Source: Gloeopeniophorella convolvens (lineage: Eukaryota > Basidiomycota > Agaricomycetes > Russulales). Taken from it: DNA of 64,000 bases. Position 1 is the stretch's first letter, and each line of letters begins with the position of its first letter. Below the pieces are notes generated by a model. The model saw only the letters and a program-made list of their open reading frames with translations, made no database searches and was not told the DNA's origin. Both the position numbers and the translations under genes were made by a program. The DNA is taken from contig WTXD01000048.1 in assembly GCA_022496205.1 (NCBI GenBank), positions 142,412 through 206,411 of the forward strand, in the 5' to 3' direction. Positions 24,219 to 34,593 of this stretch are shown piece after piece.

Positions 24219-24375
24219 TATCCCTAGCAATGGAACATCTCCTCGAGCGCCGTTGCACCCCATTTACTTTCCGGCCCCTTCATATATATCTCACAAACTC
24301 AACGTTGACTCGCCTTGAGGCTTCCTCTCCATCACACGCTCTAACCCTGCCTTGGAAATTTGACCAGGTCCCGCA

Positions 24376-25993
24376 ATGTCGCTGTTGCAAGCTGGAGATG
24401 GACAGGTGCTCCCTACCTCTGTCGGACCAGGTTCGTGGCCCAGCTCCTTTCCTGATTCGATTCTCTCCCTGTAGTCGAAGGCGTTCCCGATGCTCTCATC
24501 ATCGCTCTTCTCGTCCAATGGCGGCCTGTCCTTTCGCTGCCTCATAGCTCCAGATAGTGGATCCCTCTTCATAGAATTAACGATAGCAATGCCGCTGTAC
24601 CGTCATCCGGTGCCCCTAGCGCCCCTGCGTCCATCCAACAAGAGACCGACTTCATATATGGGTCCGGGCCCATCTTCACCGTGCATCTCGAGAAGGCTGA
24701 AAAGGAAGACGGCAAGATAGTTGAGAGCTGGAAAGGCGACGCAGACGGCATCCTCGTATTCGTGCGTCTCCGTGCATCCCGTACCCCGTCACATAGACTC
24801 ACAACCATCATCCTATGCAGACCGGCCTTTTCTCTGCTACTGTTGCGACGTTCACTGGGATTTTACTCCGGAGTCTCACTCGGAAATCTCAGGATACATC
24901 AGCCTTTTACCTTGCACGTCTCTATCAACTCTCCGCACAAGATGGCGCCGATGGTCCAGCTCCCATCAGTTTCCCCCCTCTCCGACCCCTTTTCCTTCTC
25001 CCCATCGTCGTCCGCCATCTGGCTCAACATCCTCTGGTCTCCTAGCCTTTTCATCAGCCTCACGTGCGCGCTCCTCACAATGCTACTTCAGCCGTGGGCG
25101 TGTCGATACCTTCGAACCACCATATTCCCCCACAAACGCGCACGAATCCGCACGTTCTCAAAGGTGTCGACGAATCTGGTCTCCATGGGTTGTTTCAGCA
25201 CTTCTCGGGCTGCTCCACGTCTCGATCTTCCTTTTCTTTGCTGTTCTTGCCATATTCATCTTCGGCGTCAACCATACTGCCTCCAAGACCATTGTATCCT
25301 CTATATCTGCATGCACCGGTCTTGTGTTCCTTGATGCCACTCTTCCGCCATGATAGCGCCTACTACACGCGGTTATCTGAACTCAATGTCTTGGTCAGTG
25401 CGCTGACACGCGCGAACGCGGTTCGGTGACCCCGACGGGGATTATCATCGCCGTGATGCCTCTCTCCCGATTGTTGAGCGCCTCGGCGAAGCTACCCACA
25501 CATCCACAGTGCCCTAACTCGGAACACCATTGCTCACGCCCATCTGGACCCCGGACACTTATCGGATGAACCCCCCAACAGTGAATATCCTCCCGTCCAT
25601 GGTGGCTCCGCCCCGCAATAGACCTGGCAGGCGAGGATCTTTCCCAGAACCCAAGGCTCTCCCTATCCCTCTTCCACCAGAATCCCAGCTCGACATCACG
25701 GCGCCTTCTGCCGACCTCACTTATAATCGTGACGTTTCGCTGTTTAGTGGCCTTCCATAACTTCGCCCTGGTCGAGAGACGCTACACCTCTTCCGAACGG
25801 TTCTGTGGCTCCCTGCTCATCTGCTGTGACGTTTCCCGGTCATGCAAGCCAATACTCATCTGCATCAGCAGACCCTCATGCGTATTCTGAATCCCCGCTC
25901 CCAGGCCACAACGACGCCACCGCTCTTGATCTCATTACCGCCCACAGCTCCCGATATTCTATCGTACATGATGATTTATGGCGGCCCGTCTGA
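24376..25993 (+). pseudogene. DUF6535 copy B4 (broken)
   Basis: This is the best preserved B copy. Exon 1 reads MSLLQAGDGQVLPTSVGP before a GTTCGT donor. Exon 2 reads GSGPIFTVHLEKAEKED and GDADGILVF. Exon 3 reads TGLFSATVATFTGILLRSLT. The frame then shifts near 24980 in a C-run just before SSAIWLNILW, and again after ISLTCALLTMLLQPWACRYL. The soluble middle region is missing. The tail from about 25590 is nearly identical to that of B2. Confidence 0.8.
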
Positions 25994-26486
25994 GCTACCA
26001 AGCTACTGATCTGCATACCTTCCATTATTCACGCGCGCGCAGTCTTCGGAGCCCCACATACTCATACCTGTCGCGGTTCAGAGAACTCCCAACAGAGCGC
26101 GGTGCGCTTCGCGCCCACACAGTTGTATAAGATAGCCGAACCAGGCTTTGGACGATAAATTGTAGCCTCGGCATCGAAATATTCATCTGCTACGTCGAAT
26201 GTACAAAAACTACAGCTGAGAGATCAGAAAGCGAGAGTGGACATTCGATTTTTTTGCCATCGGAGCCGTACAGTACGGCTATAGCTAGAAGGTAACGCGA
26301 ATCGAAAAAAAAGCAAAGGCATCATACGCTCACTACAACAATCCATGGACCCCAACGACTAGAGTCTGGGAGGCACACCAGTCTGTGCGAAACGGAACAG
26401 CGGCCAGCTCGAACGCCTTCAACTGTACCACCAACCAAATTGGAGGGACCTGAGTGCTGGAACATAACAGGATCCCCGTGGCCCCA
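25994..26486. other. Convergent 3' spacer between B4 and A5
   Basis: Fourth copy of the convergent spacer, most like 11698-12188 (for example the shared CCTTCCATTATTCACGCGCG). No gene is visible. Confidence 0.6.
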
Positions 26487-28928
26487 TCAAGGAGAAGGGT
26501 CGGGTGCGCCGGCCGGTCCAGCGAAACCTTGGCCTGCGTGAACCAGCGATGCCGTAGAGGACCCTGCATGCTGGATTGTGGATGACGCGATGGGTGAGGA
26601 GGAATGGGATGGCTCCGCGGCACCATGTGGCACATGGGACGGAGTTGACGCATCTGCCACGGGTGCACCGGAATCTGATGAGGCGGGGCCAATCGAAGGT
26701 GTTGTAGAGGATTCGCGCGGAGTCGATAAAGGGGAAACCGAGGGGGCTGTGGGCTCGGCGCACGGTGTACCGTGTGCGTCGGTAGTACCTTCATCAAATG
26801 GTGATGAGGTGGCATTGGATGCGGATGAAGAAGAGGGATTGTCGTGCGAGGCATGTGATTGGCGATCATGAGTATCATGGCGTTGCATCCGTGTGGTATG
26901 GCACGTGGGGTCTGGGCATGAAGGAAGAGCGGGTAAAGTGTCGGGCAGCTCCACCTCGTCGAGGTCCCCAGTTCTCCGTAAATCGAAGGGAAAAGCCAGT
27001 TCCGGGTGCAAGGAAATGAAGAGGTCGCGCATGAAATCAAGGGCTTCGAGGCTGCTACGGCGACGACGGTCGCTTTCGCTCGAATCACCGAACTGCCTTT
27101 TTGCCAAGTCCACGACGTCATTCCAGACCTTGCAGAACTGTCGCTGCAGCTCAGGAAGTGTGTCCCCCATAAGAATAGGTTTGTCCCTTGTGATCGACTT
27201 AAGGCCCAAGCGCCAGATGGTGTCTTGCGAAACAAAGAGGCTGCGATGCACAAAGTAGAGGAGACTTGCGAGCAATAGGCTGTCACCATGGGAAATGTAC
27301 TGCCGAAGCGTGTCTTCAGTGACGCCAAACTGGCGCATCATCACAGGGAACCAGCGCTCATCGGACCGGTCAATGGACGCGGTAAACCTGGCAGTGATGG
27401 AGTGAGCCAAGCTGGCAACGGTCTTGTCTTTGTTGTTGTCGGCAAGGATACTGGTCACGACTCCAAAGTTGATCCATTTGTGGTTTGAGTACATTTTGTC
27501 GGAATCACGGTAATTCATAAGCGTAAGCCAGGAAGGAATAAAGCTTCCAACCTCGAAGGCCTTGACGCATAAAGTACTCCTCCGCATCGCCAGGTCTTCC
27601 GGTATCATATCGGAAGACAACGAACGGTCCATGAACCCCAGGATCATATCACCAAGTTCTGTGGTGGAGACTCCCTGCCCTATCAGAACCAAAGACGGGT
27701 CTTCCACTGCCTCTGAACGATAGAAACCAGGGATGCCGGCAACAAGTCGCTCAATCTCGTGGTCTTCGTCTAAAGTGAGAATGAACGATTGGATTGCCCT
27801 GGCGTCGATCTCCTGAGGCTGTTGTAGAGCGGCCCGCTTGACCTCATTGATCATGCCATGCGAACGGTGGCTGAGGCGTCTTCTCCAGCGAGTGAAAAAG
27901 GCTATAAAGCCACCTTTTTCCATTAGGTGACTGTCCCAGATATCTAATAGATCCGCCGAGGTCCATGACCATGGCGGCGGGGGTAGCTTGTAAAAGTAGG
28001 TTGGAATCCTGAATACCACTCGCTGGGCCCCAACGTCGCAGAACCACAGCATAGTGGAGAGCGGAGTGTGGAAGGGACTGTCATGGCGAAAGAGGGGGAT
28101 CAGGCTAGCGAACAGATACAAGCCAGTGGATGCGCAGATGCAGCAAAGGGTTGCCTTGAAAACGATGCTGTTGATTCCGACGAGAAAGACAGAGAGACCG
28201 GTGAAGAAGAGGAAGACGGAGGCATGGAGCAAGCCAGGGAGCGCCTCGACGACCGATGAGAGGTAAAACTTGTCGACGCCTTCCTTGAGATAATTGCGGA
28301 TCCGTGCGCGCTTGTGGAGAGCGAGGGCCGGTCTGGTGAGTCGAAGGTACCGGCGCGCCCACTGCTGCAGCAATGTTGCCAGGAGCGCACAGGTGAGACT
28401 GATAATGAGGCTGAGAAACCAGAGGATATTGACCCATATCGCAGACGCGGACGGCGAGAAGGATGATGGATCGGGGAGTGGAGGAAGGGGGACAGAAGCG
28501 CTGCCATTGTCTGCGACCTGGAGCTGGTAGAGACGGGCGAGGTAGAAGGCGGATGTGTCTTGAGAGTCCTGGGTCAGGCTCTGGAGAGATATTCCCAGGA
28601 ACGTCGCGACGGTTGCAGAGAAAAGACCCGTCTGATGGAGGCATAAGTCATACAGGGATTTGAGAGCGTCGAGGACGTACGAAAACGAGGATTCCATCGG
28701 CGTCGCCCTTCCAGTTCTCTGTCATCTTTTCATCGTCTTTCTCGGCCCTTTCGAGGAAGAATGAGAAAATCGCTCCGGATCCATCGGTGAAGTTTGTTTC
28801 AGGCTGAACTCTGCCCGGAGCATCTGACATACCATACCAGTCACCCGCGGCGTGAGTTTGTGTAGGCTAGCCGTGAATGAATAGTACTCACTCTGTGCAG
28901 TAGCCTCCATCTGGATATGCTCTGCCAT
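26487..28928 (-). CDS. DUF6535 membrane protein, copy A5 (intact)
   Basis: Exons 28892-28928, 28681-28823 and 26487-28631, with introns of 68 and 49 bp, give 774 residues. Exon 1 is MAEHIQMEATAQ. Exon 2 ends ENWKGDADGILVF, and exon 3 opens TGLFSATVATFLGISLQSLT with the DUF6535 core WVNILWFLSLIISLTCALL and QQWARRYLRLTRP. About four to five hydrophobic segments lie between residues 60 and 240, followed by the conserved RAIQSFILTLDEDHEIERL segment and a long S/T/P-rich C-terminus. It is divergent from the only intact phosphoesterase of the array, with 259 bp between the starts. Function unknown; a membrane location is inferred. Confidence 0.88.
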
Positions 28929-29187
28929 TATGAGCCGTGCAGGGGTGGTGGTACTTAGCAAGACCGTGCAGTCCTTGTACCAGAACACGTGTTGGGAGCG
29001 AGGCACCGTGAGGAATGCCGCGTGGGTTTGTTCCCGAGCACGGAAGCGAAACCACGGTGCGCGATCAATGTCGCCGACTGCCAGCGGTGCGCTCAACTCC
29101 CACCTTCCCCTCCCTTCCTATTCCCATCCACCGCCAGGGACGACTTCGGAACCTCGCAGAATACGAACCAGCATACGCCCAGCCTGA
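28929..29187. promoter_or_regulatory. Divergent promoter spacer of the intact A5/phosphoesterase pair
   Basis: This 259-bp spacer lies between two divergent starts whose genes are both intact. It contains CTTGTACCAGAACACGTG followed by TTGGGAGCGAGGCACCG (28975 onward), the block conserved in all five units, with a CACGTG core here and in unit 4. A pyrimidine-rich CCTTCCCCTCCCTTCC stretch near 29103 precedes the phosphoesterase start. A shared bidirectional promoter is inferred. Confidence 0.55.
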
Positions 29188-31173
29188 ATGGCGCTCCTCG
29201 ACACGCGCAGACTAAGGAGCGGCCGCCTCGTGCGCACTTTCGCGCCCGACCCGCTCGTCGCCGCGCTCCGTTTCGCCTGGGTGACTCTCATCATCTGGGG
29301 AGAAATCGGCGTATTCTTCTACGCGCTCTCGGGCTGCCGCTGGCCCATGCCCGCATTCGCGACGTCCGCCCAGGTGCGCCCGCGCCGCCCCTCTCCATGC
29401 CCCGCGCCGGCTCACTTTCTCGCACGCAGGACACGACCCGCATCTTACTTATTGCCGACGCGCAGGTCCCCGCGCCACCGCCGGATGGACGGTCACTGTC
29501 CGGCGTGTTCCGCGGGATGTATATGCGCCGGGCGTGGGCGGTGACGCGTCGTCTGCGCCCGCAGATGGTGTTCTTCCTCGGGGACATGCTCACGCACGGG
29601 CGCGCGATCGAGTCGGACGAAGAGTGCGTGCGCGACCTGCTCCCACCGTCTCCGCGTTATCTGCGCTGAGCACATCCTGCCCGCCCACAGGTTCGCGCGT
29701 TACGTTCAGCACTTCCACGACTTCTTCCCGCTCGACGATGGGGTCGAGGCGCGATACATCCCAGGAAACGCGGACGTAGGGTGCGCCTCTCCCCTAGTCT
29801 TTCCCTCATGCTATCCTGACATGAACATACACCAGCCTCGGCGTATCGAACGCGTTCAGCAAGCACGTCCGGCAGCGTTACGAGCGCTACTTTGGGCGCG
29901 TCAACCAGTATCTGTCAGTAGCGAATCACTCGCTGGTCCTGCTCGACGCGCCCGGGATCGTCGACGAGGACTACAACCGCGTAGGTCACAGCACATCGTT
30001 CGAGGAGTGGATCCCGATGCGCGACGGCGCGATCGAGTTTGTCAAGGGCCTCGCTGCAGGTGCGCCCCATCGCTCCACGCTGTGCTCGCACTCGCCGCTC
30101 ACGCGCCGCAGACGGGCAGCACGACCCGGTGATCCTGTTCAGCCATATCCCGCTGCACCGCGCCGAGTCCAAGGGGTGTGGGCCGCTGCGCGAGCGCGGG
30201 ACGATCCATCGCGGCGTCGGGCACGGGTGGCAAAAGACGCTCGGGAAGCAGACGTCGCAATTCTTGCTCGAGAGCCTGCGCCCCGTGGCGGTCTTCAGGT
30301 ACGCCCGCGCGACCCATCCCCATACTCACCCACCGACGCCCCCGCAGCGCCGACGACAGGGACTACTGCGACGTCACGCACGCGCTGCCCGCCATCGCCG
30401 AGGGGCGCACGACCGCCATCCACGAAATCACAGTCAAGTCCTACTCGCCCGCGCGACACATCTCCCAACCCGGCCTGCACCTCCTCTCCCTCAGCTCCGT
30501 CACCGGCACGCACGCGCACGCACACGCGCCATGCGCGCTCCCCCGCGCGTCCGGCACGCCCACACGGCTCTACGTCCCCGCAGCCTGCACGACGGTCCTC
30601 CTGCTCCTCGTCGCACACGCGCGCCGCGCCGCGGCCGCCGCGCGCCTGCGCCTCGCGACCGCCTCGCCGCTGCCCTCGCACGCGGACCTCGCCGCGCTCG
30701 CCGCGCCGTCGCCCTACTCCGCCTCGTCGGCGTACTCGTACTCGTACGCGTACTCCAACACGCCCCCGCGGCGCGACGCCCCGCGCATCGTGCTGTCTCC
30801 CCCGCGCGTCGCACCCCCACCGCCCGAGGACGACGACGGCGACGGCGTGCGCGCGCACTACCTCTTCACCCCCGCGCCCGCGCCCGCACCCGCCGACCCG
30901 CTCACGCGGCGCGCGCGTGCCTCGCCCGGCGCAGATGCAGACGGCAGCGGCGGCGCAGCGACGGGCCCCGCGCCGCGCGCGTGGGCGTTCAGCTACGCGT
31001 TCACGTTCCGCGGGCGGCGGCGGCGCGTCGCGCTGCGCGCGCCCGCGTGGTGGCCGCGCCCCGCGCGGCGGCGCAGGAGCGCGCTGTGGGGTGCCGTTGC
31101 GCGGGACGTGGGGCGCGTGGCGGGGCCGGCGGGGGCGGTGTGGGCGGTGTTGGCGTGGTGGTATTCGCGCTGA
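29188..31173 (+). CDS. Ted1/Cdc1-like metallophosphoesterase (only intact copy)
   Basis: Exons 29188-29373, 29430-29623, 29691-29780, 29836-30059, 30112-30298 and 30348-31173 give 568 residues, with all phases consistent. An N-terminal membrane segment (about 26-48, FAWVTLIIWGEIGVFFYALS) is followed by the calcineurin-like fold: IADAQ (D72), FLGDML (G113-D114), YIPGNAD (152-155), LFSHIPLHR (H243) and SADDRDYC (294-301). A second membrane segment lies near LYVPAACTTVLLLLVAH, and the tail is long, low-complexity and P/A/R-rich. Yeast Ted1 and Cdc1 are ER membrane phosphoesterases that trim ethanolamine phosphate from GPI-anchor mannoses; this gene belongs to that group, but which subgroup is unclear. 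The usual histidine of GNH[DE] is Ala154, and the position expected for GHxH-type ligands reads DDRDY, so activity may differ. Confidence 0.85.
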
Positions 31174-31846
31174 CGGTGTGGGCGGGTGCGGGTGTATGTA
31201 TGTATGGTATCTGGTGCGCGTGGAATAGACATTCGCTTTCGCTGCTGGGCTTTGTGGTGCGTGTGCACGTGCTGTCGTTGTGCCGCTCGGTATGGCCCGA
31301 GGGGCCCACGGGCGGTCTCGGAGGGTGGCGGTATTCGTGCTAGCGCGGGATATATTGGTGGCATACATGTAGGTTTGTGTGTATGGACATGGAATTATAC
31401 GGTACCGTGCTCGCGAAACTGATATTTACATCTGCGCTCGTGGCGCGTGCGCACTATTTGTGCCAATCGACATGGCCCGAGGGAGGCGCGGACGATCCCG
31501 GAGAGCGCGCGCGGCGGGGCCGGCAGACGTACTTAGTATGGGCGGTGCTGACGGCGACACGGGGTTATTCCCGCATCTGGTGCTCGTGGAATGGTCGCGC
31601 TCCGAGATGCCTGCGCACTATCATTATGCCAGTCGGCACGGCGGACGATCGCGGAGAGCGCACGCGGGCGCGCACGGCGGCGCCGGCAGGGGTGACGCAG
31701 GCGGGGCTGACGGCGTGCGTGTATGTTTGTATGCGGGCATGAACATGAGATTATACGGTATCTGGCGCTCGTGAAATCGACATTTACATCTACGCTCCAT
31801 CATCATCGTTGCGCCGACGATCTCGGCCGGGTCCGCTCGCTCGTGT
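31174..31846. repeat. Degenerate tandem repeats between two convergent genes
   Basis: The sequence consists of about four diverged repeats of 130-190 bp. Each contains a block like GGTATCTGGTGCTCGTGGAAT, a block like GACATTTACATCTGCGCTC, and a block like TGGCCCGAGGGACGCACGGA or CGGACGATCGCGGAGAGCGC (copies near 31200, 31385, 31570 and 31755). It separates the 3' ends of the phosphoesterase and the FIT2-like gene. No coding region is supported. Confidence 0.6.
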
Positions 31847-32759
31847 TCATCGTGCGCGGGGCCGGGTCTGCTCCGAGGCGAGCGGGAGCTGGGACAGCGC
31901 AAAGGCGGCGACGCCGAGGACTGGAAAGGGCAGAGCGACGCGCAAGGCACAAACACACAAGTGGCGCATCGACATCAGCGTGGGAAACGCGGCCGAGACG
32001 GAAGCAGCAAGCGCACGCACCGAACCCGGACGCCTTCTCGGCGGGCGCGTGGAAGTACACGCTCGTCACCCACAGCGAGAACACCCAGAGCGCAAAGAGC
32101 GCCCCCGCGCCGAGGAGCGCCCCGCGCGCGGCGCCGCGGCGCTGCGCGTGCCGCAGCTGGTCCGCGAGGAAGAGCGCGCCGAGCGTGAGCAGGAACACGT
32201 GGCCGGACACGTCGTGCCCCGCGCGCAGGCGCGGCGCGTACAGGCGCGCGGGGTCCGCGGCGTACTCTGCGTCGGGAAAGACGGCGGGGAAGAGCGCGGG
32301 GTGCGTCGCGCGCGAGACGCGCGTGCGCGCGGCGCAGAACGCGGGCGCGATGGGCACGAAGGCGCGCCCGATGTGCAGGCCGCACTCGCCGCCGGTCGCG
32401 GCGGTCACGCGCGCGAGCAGCCCCCCGCGGGTGGTGGAGAGTGCGCCGGTGAGGGCGGCCCAGGCGGCGGTGGCGAGGGCCCACTGGGCGGCGCGGCGGG
32501 TGCGGCGGGCGGGGGCGGTGAGGAGGAGGGGGGCAAAGGCGGCGGAGGTCCAGGCCCAGGCCCACTTGAGGAAGAGGACGTTGAGGAGGGAGCGCTTGGA
32601 GGCGAGGGCGTGGGTTGCGGCGAGGGGGTGCGGCTGGGCGGTGAGGAGGGGGTGGGAGGTGTCGAGGTAGGTGGCGTGCTGGATGGAGTAGAGGGTGCCG
32701 TGGGCGACGGCTGCGGCGGTGAGGGCGAGCGCTACGATACGGAGGTCGAAGGGGTGCAT
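31847..32759 (-). CDS. SCS3: FIT2/Scs3-family lipid-droplet ER membrane protein
   Basis: Two exons, 32021-32759 and 31847-31920, separated by a 100-bp intron with a GTGCGT donor and a TTCCAG acceptor, give 270 residues. FIT2/Scs3 proteins are multi-pass ER proteins with lipid (acyl-CoA) diphosphatase-type activity, needed for normal lipid-droplet budding and phospholipid balance. The two family histidine motifs are present: DVSGHVFLL with H187 and SVYFHAPAEKASGF with H237. At least five hydrophobic segments are visible, the last completed only by exon 2 (LGVAAFALSQLPL). Unspliced, the frame runs into an arginine-rich nonsense tail, which supports the intron. The length matches fungal Scs3 homologues. 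It is divergent from the zinc-finger gene at 32994. Confidence 0.88.
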
Positions 32760-32993
32760 GCGAGGTGAGATACGCGGTTGGCGTGGTGGAAGAGAAGGGT
32801 CGACTTCAAGTTCTTACAGGCACGGCTGAACACAGAGAAGCACTCAGAGGCTGTCAGATTGGATGAGCCGGTCCCCGGTCCAGCGCGGCTGATCCCTCCG
32901 ACGCAATCCACGGCCAGGACCCGCTCCTTATATATCTTCTCCTCCCGACCGTCCCAAGTCAACACTCCTCTCCGCCGCCTCTCCACACTCGCA
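32760..32993. promoter_or_regulatory. Bidirectional promoter between FIT2-like and zinc-finger genes
   Basis: A 234-bp spacer between divergent start codons. CTTATATATCTTC near 32926-32938, about 55-65 bp upstream of the zinc-finger ATG, is a plausible TATA element for the plus-strand gene. No comparable element is obvious for the minus-strand gene. Confidence 0.5.
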
Positions 32994-34593
32994 ATGGACT
33001 ACTCTGCCTGGCTCGCCTCGTCCCAGTCCTACGTGTACGTCGACACCCCCAACTCCAACCTCGTCTGCTGCATATGCAGGTACGCTACGTCCCACGGCGC
33101 TGTCCCCACGGCCCCCCCCCCCCCCCCCGGTCTCACCCACGCTCGCGCCAGGATGCCCTTTGTAGAGCCAACCACGAGCAGAACGTGCTCGCATAGCTTC
33201 TGCCACGACTGCATCGCCCCCGCCCTCCAAGCCTCCCCGCACTGTCCCATAGACCGCTCTCCACTATCTCCGCGCGATATGGGCCCCAGCAGCCCCATCG
33301 TCCGACATGTCCGCCCTCCCTCCTACTCCCACACCTCACACACCCCGCTGACGCCCCTCCCCAGATGGTCGACGAGCTCATCGTCGAATGCCTAAACCAG
33401 CCCGCCGGCTGCGAATTCACGTGCCAACGCCAGCTCCTGGCCGGCCATCTCAAGGACGCCTGCCTCTTTGCAGAGGAGCCCTGTCCGGACCCCGAGTGCC
33501 CCGAAAAGGCGCTCAGGAAAGACATCCGCGGCGACAGCCCCCGCTGCCCGCACCGCCTCGTCGCGTGCGACAGCTGCGCCGCCGACGTGCGCGCCAACGA
33601 GCTCGCGGTGCGTCCCACACACCGCCCTCCTTCCAGCGCGCCGCTGACCATCCCCCGCAGGCCCACTCCCGCATCTGCTCCATGGAGACCACGCGCTGCC
33701 CCGCCTGCGCCCTCGAGCACCCGCGCTCCGACTCCCCCGCGCACGCCGCCGCCTGCCCCGCCGCGCCCGTCCCCTGCCCGCACGCCGCACACGGCTGCGC
33801 CTGGACCGGCCCGCGCGCCGCGCTCGCCGACACGCACACCCCGCACTGTCCCTACGCCGCGCTCGCGGGCTTCTTCCGCCTCGCCGACTCGCGCGCCGCA
33901 CAGCGCGACGCGGAGAACGCGCGCCTGCGCGCGCGCCTCGACGCCGCCGAGGGCATGCTCGCGGTCGTGCGGCACGAGCTGCACGCCGTCAAGGGCGCGC
34001 TCGGGCCCTGGTACCGCCCCGACGCCGCCGCCGCCGCCACCACGCCCGACCCCGGCCCCGCCTCGCCGCAGAGCCACGCGGCGCTCTCCCCCGCGCCGCC
34101 GCCGCCGCACCCGCCGCACCCGTCCCCCTTCTCGCCCGCGTACGCCTGGCGCGCACACGCACACGCACACGCGCACCCCGAGCCCCCCGCAGACATCATG
34201 GCGCACCTCCCGCCGCCGCCGCTCACGCCCGGCGAGGACGCCGACGCCGAGCTCGCGGCGTACTTCCCCCCCAGCGCGAGCGCACCCGGGGCCGAGCCGC
34301 CCTCGCCCTCGCCCTCGCCCTCGCTGCCGGGCACGCTGACGGCGCTGCGCGCGGCGCTGCACGCGCACGACGCGCGCGCGCGCATCGCCGCGGGCGCGCA
34401 TGCCGCGGAGCTCGCGGCGCTGCGGCAGGTCGTTGCGGGCTTGCGCATGCAGCTGCATGCGGTGCTTATGGAGCGCAGTGCGGGCGCCGGGGCGGAGGGC
34501 GTGGGCGCGGGCGGGTGGGCGCCGTTGCATGCAAGGTTTTTCCTGGGGGCGCCGCCGATGGGCGCGCCGGCGGTGTCGGTCACGAAGTTGTAG
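32994..34593 (+). CDS. RING plus TRAF-type zinc-finger protein, probable E3 ligase
   Basis: Exons 32994-33079, 33152-33308, 33365-33607 and 33661-34593 give 472 residues. The RING is split by the first intron: LVCCICRMPF at about residues 21-32, then CSHSFCHDCIAPAL and CPIDRSPL. The last ligand position is Asp, as in TRAF-type RINGs ending CPxD. TRAF-type zinc fingers follow (CPDPECPEKALRKD, CPHRLVACDSC, CPACALEH, CPHAAHGCAW; about 110-230), then a coiled coil (RDAENARLRARLDAAEGML) and a long P/A/H-rich region ending in a second helical stretch. Such proteins usually act as ubiquitin ligases or adaptors; the substrate is unknown. Introns of 53-72 bp with good GT/AG ends and matching phases support the model. 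Confidence 0.85.
33112..33128. repeat. Homopolymer of 17 C within intron 1
   Basis: A run of about 17 cytosines lies in the first intron of the zinc-finger gene, between the donor at 33080 and the acceptor at 33151. Its length is likely to vary between isolates and sequencing runs. It does not affect the reading frame. Confidence 0.9.

Noticed and set aside
30295..31368. Long minus-strand open frames opposite the phosphoesterase exon 6, and plus-strand alternative frames there
   Set aside because: Arginine/histidine-rich composition without motifs, explained by the low-complexity GC-rich tail of the real gene. The spliced frame is continuous and ends in a normal stop.
31809..32768. Long plus-strand open frame opposite the FIT2-like gene
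   Set aside because: It is an R/A/G/E-rich antisense shadow caused by high GC at codon third positions. The minus strand carries the FIT2 motifs and a good intron.
33133..34583. Large open frames on the minus strand over the zinc-finger gene
   Set aside because: GC-driven antisense shadows. The plus strand has the cysteine/histidine spacing of RING and TRAF-type fingers and consistent introns.
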